The translations under genes were made by a program, and so were the position numbers. From the NCBI GenBank assembly GCA_002441095.1, contig DJVG01000012.1, forward strand, positions 1-13,084: 13,084 bases of DNA, written 5' to 3'. Each line of letters starts with the position of its first letter. Position 1 is the first letter of the stretch. Below, piece after piece: positions 7,123-12,443 of this stretch. The notes beneath the pieces are model-generated. The model saw only the letters and a program-made list of their open reading frames with translations, was not told the DNA's origin and made no database searches. The stretch comes from Elusimicrobia bacterium UBA6262. GTDB taxonomy: Bacteria; CAYTYR01; UBA6262.

Positions 7123-7186
7123 ATCTGTGTAATCCCTGCCTGACTGCCTCTGCGGTCAGTTAAACCGGCAGGCAGGTGTGTAATCA
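7123..7186. repeat. AATCTGTG-hairpin-TAATCA element, copy 2
   Basis: Starts AATCTGTGTAATC, has arms CCTGCCTG (7135-7142) and CAGGCAGG (7169-7176), and ends TGTGTAATCA. A smaller inverted pair, CTGAC/GTCAG, lies near the left arm. The same outer words and the same 8-bp arms recur at 11233-11286, so this is a dispersed sequence-conserved element, unlike the locus-specific arrays. Confidence 0.75.
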
Positions 7187-7204
7187 TTTTCACGGAGTGA
7201 AAAA

Positions 7205-7537
7205 ATGGAAAAATTCAATGAAAAAGACAAAGATTATAAAAATGGCGACTGGGGAACGAAATACTTTGTGAACGGGCCTCACTGGGAAGGCGGACTTGTC
7301 GTCTTTAAGCCCGGCCAGAAGCTGGGTGAACATTTTCACCGGGAGGTGGAAGAAACATTTTACTTCCTGGAAGGCACTCCGGCCATGATCATTGACGGCA
7401 AAGAACATCGCGTAACTCCCGGTGATGTGTTTAAGCTGGCCGCCGGTGAAAAACATAATATTATTAATGACACGGCTCAATCAATGAAGGCGATTTTTAT
7501 CAAGAGCCCTTACCGTCCGAATGATAAAGTAACTTAA
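7205..7537 (+). CDS. small cupin-domain protein
   Basis: A 110-residue single-domain cupin. Motif 1 is GEHFHREVEETFYFLEG, giving the expected two His and a Glu for metal binding. Motif 2 is GDVFKLAAGEKHNIIN with the third His; the usual Pro before GxxH is Ala here. Such stand-alone cupins bind a metal and a small ligand, and the ligand cannot be read from sequence. GGAG at 7194-7197 precedes ATG 7205. It is flanked by repeat-filled gaps of about 140 bp on both sides, so it may be a single-gene transcription unit. Confidence 0.85.
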   Translation: MEKFNEKDKDYKNGDWGTKYFVNGPHWEGGLVVFKPGQKLGEHFHREVEETFYFLEGTPAMIIDGKEHRVTPGDVFKLAAGEKHNIINDTAQSMKAIFIKSPYRPNDKVT

Positions 7538-7541
7538 AAAC

Positions 7542-7661
7542 GGTAATCAGCTGATCAGGATATCAGGAAGTGGATACCAGAATATCAGGAAATCAGGAAA
7601 TTCCTGGTACCCTGATAACCTGATACTCTTCACCCTGATTCCCTAATATCCTGATACCCTA
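7542..7661. repeat. inverted octamer arrays before the PilZ-PilT gene
   Basis: The left arm (7542-7599) reads on the + strand as successive units near GATATCAG, mostly 8 bp with one 6-bp and one 9-bp step. The right arm (7601-7661) reads on the - strand as GGTATCAG, GATATTAG, GGAATCAG and further units with the same period (one 7-bp step). The arms meet at GGAAATTCC (7597-7605). The whole gap between the cupin and the pilT-like gene is thus a 120-bp imperfect palindrome of octamers, able to form a long hairpin. Confidence 0.85.
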
Positions 7662-7681
7662 TTCTAACAAAGGATGTGCTC

Positions 7682-9076
7682 ATGAGCCAATCTGCGGAAA
7701 AGCAAAAACATGAAAAACGCAAAACTACCCGCTTAAGAACCAATATTCCGTTTAAATATTTTGTCCATAACGGCGGTGAAGAGATCATCAAAGAAGGGAA
7801 AATTCTGGAAATTTCCTCCGAGAATGTACTCTTTGATTCCCCGGAAGGCATCAGCATCGGCGACCGTATCCGGTTTGAGGTGACTTTGCCGACGCTGATG
7901 GATGTAGTCCGGTGCTGGGGAGTGGTGACCAGGCTTGATTACGATGAGAAGCAGGCTGCCCTGGAATTTGACCAAATGGAAGACATAGGCCGTAAGCAAG
8001 TCCAAACCTTTTTAGAGCGCAGTGATATTATTCGTTTGCTTGAGACTACCCTGGAAGAGGGGGCCAGTGACCTGCACTTATCAGTCGGCCATAAACCGCA
8101 TATCCGGCTGGGCGGCAATTTAAAGCCGTTGCCCTACCATGAGGTATTAACCGGCATAATGCTTAAGAAAATGATATATAGTATCCTGAACGAAGATCAG
8201 ACAGCGGTATTTGAAAAGAGACTAGAGCTGGATTCTTCTTTTGCTTTATCACCGGTAGTCAGGTTCCGTTATAATGTACATGTCCAGAGAGGAAATGTGG
8301 AAATTGCGTTCAGGCGCATCGAGTCAAATATCCGCACCCTGACTGAATTAGGTTTGCCGCCGGTGGTCGCTGACCTGACCAGGAAACACAGCGGATTGGT
8401 GATCGTGACCGGGGCTACCAATGCCGGCAAGACTACAACAGTATCCGGAATGGTAGACTTGATCAATAATGAGCGTTCCTGTGTTATCATTACTTTGGAA
8501 GATCCGATCGAGTATGTCCATGATTTTAAAAAAGGCATCGTTAAACAGAGAGAAGTTGGCCTGGATACGAAATCATTCACTATCGCTTTGAAGCATGCCT
8601 TGCGCCAGGACCCGGACGTGATCGTGATCGGTGAAATAAGAGACGCAGAAACCATGGCTACAGCACTGTCTGCTGCCGAAACCGGGCACTTGATCATAGC
8701 AACTTTACCGGCATATGATTCAGTCCAGGCGATCAGCCAGATCGTTAATATGTTCCCGGTCGAACAACAGCGCCAGGCCAGGATGCAATTAGCAGAAACC
8801 TTGCAAGGCCTGATTTACCAGATGCTGCTCCCTCATGCTGAAAGGCCCTGGCAGCGGGTACTGGCTACGGAAATACTGGTCGTAACCCCGGCCGTGCGTA
8901 ATTTAATCCGTGACCAGCGTTTGGAACAGATTCCTCTGGTGATCCAGACCGGAGGCGCTCAGGGTATGCATACTTTCGATTCTTCACTGGAACAGATGTT
9001 ACGCCGCCGGGAAATAAGCCAGGAAACAGTAAATGAACGCTGCCGTGACAAGAAGAAATTCGGGATCAAAGAATAA
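7682..9076 (+). CDS. PilZ-PilT fusion: type IV pilus retraction-type ATPase
   Basis: A 464-residue protein. The N-terminal PilZ-like domain (about 10-112) has an RKTTR segment matching RxxxR, but its second c-di-GMP motif is EISSEN instead of D/NxSxxG. A PilT/PilU-type secretion ATPase follows, with EGASDLHL, Walker A GATNAGKT (244-251), Asp box EDPIEYVHD, Walker B DPDVIVIGEIRD (from 310), AETGHLIIATL (His box) and the C-terminal TPAVRNLIRDQRLEQIPLVIQTGG that marks PilT. In the His box the usual TLHT is TLPA (Pro343). AGGA at 7671-7674 supports ATG 7682 rather than GTG 7676. It leads a three-gene operon with a membrane protein and maf. PilT subgroup membership is clear; retraction activity is inferred. 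Confidence 0.88.
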   Translation: MSQSAEKQKHEKRKTTRLRTNIPFKYFVHNGGEEIIKEGKILEISSENVLFDSPEGISIGDRIRFEVTLPTLMDVVRCWGVVTRLDYDEKQAALEFDQMEDIGRKQVQTFLERSDIIRLLETTLEEGASDLHLSVGHKPHIRLGGNLKPLPYHEVLTGIMLKKMIYSILNEDQTAVFEKRLELDSSFALSPVVRFRYNVHVQRGNVEIAFRRIESNIRTLTELGLPPVVADLTRKHSGLVIVTGATNAGKTTTVSGMVDLINNERSCVIITLEDPIEYVHDFKKGIVKQREVGLDTKSFTIALKHALRQDPDVIVIGEIRDAETMATALSAAETGHLIIATLPAYDSVQAISQIVNMFPVEQQRQARMQLAETLQGLIYQMLLPHAERPWQRVLATEILVVTPAVRNLIRDQRLEQIPLVIQTGGAQGMHTFDSSLEQMLRRREISQETVNERCRDKKKFGIKE

Positions 9077-9078
9077 GC

Positions 9079-9696
9079 ATGCGCTATAAATTAAAAACAG
9101 TTCCACTGACTATGGATATCCTGGTCGTCATCTATCTGTCCTTGTCCCTCTGGCTGGTCTATGAAAGTGATGTCCTGGGATATACGAAAATATTTAGCCT
9201 GGTCCCGGACAGGGTTGCTCATACTAAAGTATTTGCCCTGCTGTATAAGATCCGGCTTTATCTTTTCGCTATTACCTATTGTGTGTTTACGATCGGTTTA
9301 TATTACCTGAAAAAGTGGGCTTTTATCGGCACGCTTGTCCTTAATCTTATCACCCTGATCACGGCTGAGCCACTGGTCAGGGTGATTACTTTTTTTGCCA
9401 TTATTTACCTTGTTCTCCAGCGGGAATATTTTAGTATCGGGGAGTTTAAAAGGCCTGAATACAAGGATCTTATTCATGTTGATTTGATGAAAGGGGATAA
9501 ACTAATAAGCCCGGCAGAAGAGCGCTATGACTTGAAAATAGAAGAGTTGCTGGCCGCTGGCCAGATAGACGAAGCCAGTGAATATACGCAAGGCTTGATC
9601 GCTATCGCCCGGCAAATGGCTGATGTCAAGAACCTGGTCTTCTATGAAAAATATATGGAAAAAATAAACCGCATCAAGAACCGGACTGTTCTATGA
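9079..9696 (+). CDS. unknown four-helix membrane protein
   Basis: I do not recognise this 205-residue protein. It has about four hydrophobic segments (near residues 12-30, 54-78, 81-97 and 98-113). A soluble, charged C-terminal part of about 85 residues follows, including EERYDLKIEELLAAGQIDEASEYTQGLI, which looks like a helical hairpin. ATG 9079 follows the PilZ-PilT stop by 2 bp, and its own stop overlaps maf by 4 bp (ATGA), so translation of the three is likely coupled. Position directly after a pilus ATPase hints at a membrane role related to it, but nothing in the sequence proves this. Confidence 0.75.
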   Translation: MRYKLKTVPLTMDILVVIYLSLSLWLVYESDVLGYTKIFSLVPDRVAHTKVFALLYKIRLYLFAITYCVFTIGLYYLKKWAFIGTLVLNLITLITAEPLVRVITFFAIIYLVLQREYFSIGEFKRPEYKDLIHVDLMKGDKLISPAEERYDLKIEELLAAGQIDEASEYTQGLIAIARQMADVKNLVFYEKYMEKINRIKNRTVL

Positions 9697-10289
9697 AGCA
9701 AGGTCTGAAGCATAAATATATTTTAGCCAGCGCTTCACCCCGCCGCCGGCAATTACTCCGGGAAATGGGGTTCCAATTTAAGGTGATACCAAGTTCAGTC
9801 AAAGAAGCGGCTGATCCTGCTCTTGGCCCGTCGCAGCTGGTCAGGAAACTGGCTGGCCAGAAAGCAGCTGACGTTGCCCGGCGGTTCAGAGGGAAAAAAT
9901 ATATAATTATCGGGGCCGATACTATTGTGGCCAGGAGAGGGGAAATCCTGGGGAAACCGCGGGATTCACGGCATGCCCGGCAGATCTTAAATAAACTGAG
10001 TGATAGTATTCACTTTGTATATACCGGAGTAGCGTTGATCGATACCCTGGCCAATAAAAAGATAGTGGCTTATGAAAAAACCAGGGTGAAGATGAAAAAA
10101 TTGAGCCCGGCAGAAATAAAGTATCATTCCGGGCGGCATTTGGATAAAGCTGGCGCTTACGCGGTTCAGGAAGAAAAGGATGCTTTTATTGAAAAGATAG
10201 ATGGCTGCTATTATAATGTAGTTGGGCTGCCTATTAATCTTCTTAAGCAGATGCTTAAGAAGATTAGGAGTAAGAGCGAAAGGCAGTAA
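9693..10289 (+). CDS. maf: Maf-family nucleotide pyrophosphatase
   Basis: Maf/YhdE-type nucleoside triphosphate pyrophosphatase, thought to clear non-canonical or excess nucleotides such as dTTP and UTP in the cytoplasm. It has 198 residues, normal length. Motifs are ILASASPRRRQLLREMGF near the N-terminus, GADTIV with the catalytic Asp, LGKPRD, YTGVALI and a C-terminal YAVQEEKDAFIEKIDGCYYN leading into VVGLP. The start overlaps the preceding stop (ATGA). The last codons, encoding RSKSERQ, lie within the first unit of the 16-mer array at 10270, so the C-terminal tail is partly repeat-derived. Confidence 0.92.
   Translation: MKQGLKHKYILASASPRRRQLLREMGFQFKVIPSSVKEAADPALGPSQLVRKLAGQKAADVARRFRGKKYIIIGADTIVARRGEILGKPRDSRHARQILNKLSDSIHFVYTGVALIDTLANKKIVAYEKTRVKMKKLSPAEIKYHSGRHLDKAGAYAVQEEKDAFIEKIDGCYYNVVGLPINLLKQMLKKIRSKSERQ
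10235..10266. other. perfect 13-bp inverted repeat in the 3' end of maf
   Basis: TAATCTTCTTAAG (10235-10247) and its exact reverse complement (10254-10266) are separated by the 6-nt loop CAGATG. It encodes part of INLLKQMLKKIR. No T-tract follows, so it is not a standard terminator. It may protect the 3' end of the message or be an accident of AT-rich Leu/Lys codons. Confidence 0.5.
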
Positions 10290-10479
10290 TAGCGAGAAAC
10301 AGTTGCCAGTAAGCGCGAGAGGCAGTGAATCAATTAAAAGAAAAAGCAGTTAACCTGATTTAAGTTAACTGCTTTTCGTATTTACTGGCAACTGCTCTTT
10401 GGTTTGACTGATTCTTGCTCTTACTGCTCCTCGTTTTGACTGGCAACTGTCCCTCGTATCGACTGCCCCTCGTTTTTAC
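10270..10479. repeat. inverted 16-mer arrays with a GTTGCCA spacer, at a convergent gene junction
   Basis: On the + strand, 16-bp units near GTAAGAGCGAGAGGCA begin at 10270, 10286 and 10309, with GTTGCCA (10302-10308) between the second and third. On the - strand the right side (10382-10479), read inward, is two 16-mers, GTTGCCA, three 16-mers and GTTGCCA. Both arms point to the central terminator hairpin. The two GTTGCCA words nearest the centre form part of exact 13-bp inverted arms (10300-10312 and 10382-10394). The array overlaps the last codons of maf and the stop codon of the surA-like gene. Confidence 0.85.
10342..10376. terminator. bidirectional intrinsic terminator between maf and the surA-like gene
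   Basis: A perfect 13-bp stem, AAAAGCAGTTAAC (10342-10354) with GTTAACTGCTTTT (10364-10376), encloses a 9-nt loop. A-rich sequence on the left and T-rich sequence on the right give a usable U-tract in either direction. This suits two convergent genes. It sits at the centre of the inverted 16-mer arrays. Confidence 0.75.
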
Positions 10480-11207
10480 TCTGCCTGGCCAGTCATTTGC
10501 TTCTCTATCGTCTCTAAATTGTTTTCTATTTTTGCCGCTGTCTCCAGTTTTTTATACCATTCCTCAAAAAACTGTGACTTTTTCTGCTGCAATAAGCTCT
10601 GTTTTATCATTTCCTTTTCCTTCAACAGGTCTTCCGGTTTCGGGGCTGGTTTTTTGTCCTTGAGCTGTTTGGTTGCCTCATCTGCCAATTCCTTGTCGGT
10701 GACCGTTACTGTGGCGGTAACTTTTTCCTGCAATTGCTGGATTACCAGGCTTTCCTTGACATCCTTTTCAAATACTGCCGGGGAAGTGCGCAGCTGCATT
10801 TTCAGGATATTCAAATACTGCTGTTTATCGAATCGTCCATCTTTCTGGAAATAGGGCAGTTTTTGGATGTAATCGCTTAACTCTTTATCTGAGACCCTGA
10901 TCTTCATTTTACTTGCTTCCTGCAGCAACAAGATCTTGCCGATCATTTCATTAAGTACCATTTTTTTCAGGTTATTGGCCATTTCTTCATTAATATCAAT
11001 GTTATACATATTACGGTAATTATTCATCCGCTGTAAAAAAGTGGCATTGAACGCTTCATACCTGATTTTTTTTCCATTGACCTTGGCGACCACATCAGCC
11101 GTATTAGAAAAGAAATAGCTCCCTAATCCCACGAATGTGGCTAAAATAAAAATAGTGACGGCGAACCATAGGAATATCTTGGTATTCTTGCGTATGGCTT
11201 TAAGCAT
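10476..11207 (-). CDS. SurA_N/PpiD-like membrane-anchored periplasmic chaperone
   Basis: A 243-residue protein with a short cytoplasmic start (MLKAIRKNTK), one membrane helix (about 11-33) and a periplasmic part. VVAKVNGKKIRYEAFN is the typical start of a SurA N-terminal chaperone domain. IGKILLLQEASKMKIRVSDKELSDYI and PYFQKDGRFDKQQYLNILKM are typical SurA_N/PpiD segments. No parvulin PPIase domain follows; instead there is a Lys/Gln-rich, probably coiled, C-terminus. It is thus likely a holdase-type chaperone for envelope proteins, perhaps including the porin encoded upstream. GGAGG (11217-11221 on the opposite strand) lies 9 bp before the ATG. It converges with maf and diverges from the AEC permease gene. 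Confidence 0.82.
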   Translation of the reverse strand: MLKAIRKNTKIFLWFAVTIFILATFVGLGSYFFSNTADVVAKVNGKKIRYEAFNATFLQRMNNYRNMYNIDINEEMANNLKKMVLNEMIGKILLLQEASKMKIRVSDKELSDYIQKLPYFQKDGRFDKQQYLNILKMQLRTSPAVFEKDVKESLVIQQLQEKVTATVTVTDKELADEATKQLKDKKPAPKPEDLLKEKEMIKQSLLQQKKSQFFEEWYKKLETAAKIENNLETIEKQMTGQAE

Positions 11208-11232
11208 AACCTAATTCCTCCGTTTTCGAATT

Positions 11233-11286
11233 AATCTGTGTAATCTTGATTATAATCCCTGCCTGACAGCAGGCAGGTGCGTAATC
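11233..11286. repeat. AATCTGTG-hairpin-TAATCA element, copy 3
   Basis: Starts AATCTGTGTAATC, has arms CCTGCCTG (11258-11265) and CAGGCAGG (11270-11277) around ACAG, and closes with TAATCA. An outer pair, CTTGATTA (11245-11252) and TAATCAAG (11282-11289), lengthens the stem. Outer words and inner arms are the same as in copy 2. Confidence 0.75.
11249..11254 (-). promoter_or_regulatory. possible -10 box for the surA-like gene, inside repeat copy 3
   Basis: On the - strand this reads TATAAT, which would place a transcription start near 11242 and give a leader of about 35 nt before ATG 11207, with the ribosome binding site inside. No convincing -35 box is seen at normal spacing. The TATAAT arises within the hairpin element. 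Confidence 0.35.
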
Positions 11287-11287
11287 A

Positions 11288-11316
11288 AGTTTTTACTGAT
11301 TTTTTCAGTAAAAACT
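11288..11316. other. perfect 12-bp hairpin in the divergent intergenic region
   Basis: AGTTTTTACTGA (11288-11299) and its exact reverse complement (11305-11316) enclose TTTTT. It abuts the outer arm of repeat copy 3. It could be an AT-rich operator or a cruciform; GC content is too low for a confident terminator call. Confidence 0.5.
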
Positions 11317-11358
11317 AAATATACCCTAAACAGTAAAATAAAGCAAGTTTTTTGATGG

Positions 11359-11392
11359 CAACCCAATAAAATTCTAATGTAATATTGGGTTG
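11359..11392. promoter_or_regulatory. operator-like 10-bp inverted repeat upstream of the AEC gene
   Basis: CAACCCAATA (11359-11368) and TATTGGGTTG (11383-11392) are exact reverse complements 24 bp centre to centre. They end 7 bp before a TATAAT box. A site covering the -35 region of a promoter is a common place for a dimeric repressor. The regulator is unknown. Confidence 0.45.
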
Positions 11393-11396
11393 GATA

Positions 11397-11405
11397 TGTT
11401 ATAAT
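11397..11405 (+). promoter_or_regulatory. extended -10 promoter of the AEC permease gene
   Basis: TGTTATAAT matches an extended -10 element (TGn plus TATAAT) exactly. A start 6-8 nt after the hexamer would fall at about 11411-11413, only a few bases from ATG 11416. No -35 consensus is present, as is usual for extended -10 promoters. Confidence 0.6.
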
Positions 11406-11415
11406 TATTATTCTT

Positions 11416-12309
11416 ATGGCTACTATAACCATTCTTTTCTACCGTGTTTTCATTTTTATCCTGCTGGGCTATATCCTGGGCCGTTATGTGCGGTTCAATA
11501 TCCAGCGGGAGGCGCAGGGGATTATTAATATCGGGATGTATGTCCTTTTCCCGTTTTTTGTGCTGGTGACGATGTGGTCTGAAACGCTGCCTGCCGCATA
11601 TCTATACCGGGTCTGGTTGCTGGCAGCAGGGGTGGTCATTGGCGGCGCGGCCTTAGCCTGGCTATATAGCCGGATTTATGTTATGTCCTATCGGGACTGC
11701 AGTTTGCCCATCATCTTTGTTAATTCAGCCTACCTCGGGATCCCGGTCAATACCTATATATTAGGCTCGGCAGCTACCAAATATGCTATTATTTTTGATC
11801 TGGTCCCGACTCTCATCATGTTCACTTTCGGTGTGGCCCTGGTAGCTAAAGGGGATAGATTGAAAGAAATATTGAAAATGCCCCTGGCCTATGCTGCTCT
11901 TATTGGCCTGCTGTTAAACGCACAGGGAGTACCTGTCCCCTGGCCAGTACTTAAAATTACCAGTTTTGTTAAAGCGGTTACTATGCCCTTGATCCTGATT
12001 ATTGTGGGCTATGAGCTTAAACCTTTTAAAACAGCCTTATTGAGCCGGGTGTTAACAGCTTCAGTATTGCGTATGGCCGGGGGAGCAAGCATTGCCTTGG
12101 CTTTAATTTTTTTGCTGCGTCTGGAAGGAATCCCGGCTTTGGTCTGTTTGATCAGCGCCAGCATGCCCAGTGCGGTTAATAGTTATGTACTGGCTAAAAA
12201 ATACCAGGCTAATGCTGAATTTGCCGCAGCCGTGGTGGCTATGAGCACCCTGATCAGCCTCCCGGTTATTATGATAATTTCTTTACTTATACACGGGAAA
12301 ATGATATAA
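11416..12309 (+). CDS. AEC-family (auxin efflux carrier-like) permease
   Basis: Inner-membrane transporter of the AEC family, related to malate/malonate permeases such as MdcF; the substrate cannot be read from sequence. The 297-residue length is normal, with about ten hydrophobic helices. Family features are the NIGMYVLFPFFVLVTMW segment, a central VNSAYLGIPVNTYILG, and a C-terminal SASMPSAVNSYVLAKKYQ followed by AAAVVAMSTLISLPVI. No Shine-Dalgarno sequence precedes the ATG, and the promoter places the transcript start nearly on it, so it may be translated from a leaderless mRNA. A palindrome overlapping the promoter suggests dedicated control. Confidence 0.85.
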   Translation: MATITILFYRVFIFILLGYILGRYVRFNIQREAQGIINIGMYVLFPFFVLVTMWSETLPAAYLYRVWLLAAGVVIGGAALAWLYSRIYVMSYRDCSLPIIFVNSAYLGIPVNTYILGSAATKYAIIFDLVPTLIMFTFGVALVAKGDRLKEILKMPLAYAALIGLLLNAQGVPVPWPVLKITSFVKAVTMPLILIIVGYELKPFKTALLSRVLTASVLRMAGGASIALALIFLLRLEGIPALVCLISASMPSAVNSYVLAKKYQANAEFAAAVVAMSTLISLPVIMIISLLIHGKMI

Positions 12310-12320
12310 TAAAATTTCTT

Positions 12321-12433
12321 GTAAGCGAATAAATACCGAATGAAATGAAGCGAATGCCTCGAATAGCTAATATTCGTGCGTTTAGTTGCTTCTCTTCGCG
12401 ATATTCGCATCTTTTAATTCGAGTAATTCGCTG
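12321..12433. repeat. degenerate inverted GCGAAT array upstream of valS
   Basis: The left side carries GCGAAT/CCGAAT/TCGAAT words at 12325, 12336, 12350 and 12359. The right side carries the inverse (ATTCG words from 12372, then near 12403, 12417 and 12426). The centre is CGAATA (12360-12365) with TATTCG (12371-12376). Spacing is irregular (9-14 bp), so this looks like a decayed member of the array class. It fills the AEC-valS gap; no T-box leader was recognised there. Confidence 0.6.
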
Positions 12434-12443
12434 GGGATTTTAT

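Noticed and set aside
7542..7661. Insertion sequence or MITE
   Set aside because: No transposase, no target-site duplication and no clear terminal repeat; the structure is octamers throughout.
7733..8697. Open frames on the - strand opposite the PilZ-PilT gene
   Set aside because: The + strand frame carries complete PilT motifs; the reverse frames have no recognisable domain or ribosome binding site.
10270..10479. CRISPR array
   Set aside because: Units are 16 bp and degenerate, spacers are absent or are the constant GTTGCCA, and the arms are inverted; there are no cas genes.
10415..10854. Open frames on the + strand opposite the surA-like gene
   Set aside because: They are antisense to a recognisable protein and run through the repeat array; composition is Phe/Ser/Leu-rich, as expected of the complement of Lys-rich codons.
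12310..12443. T-box leader for valS
   Set aside because: No T-box core or antiterminator was recognised; the gap is taken up by the degenerate inverted GCGAAT array.
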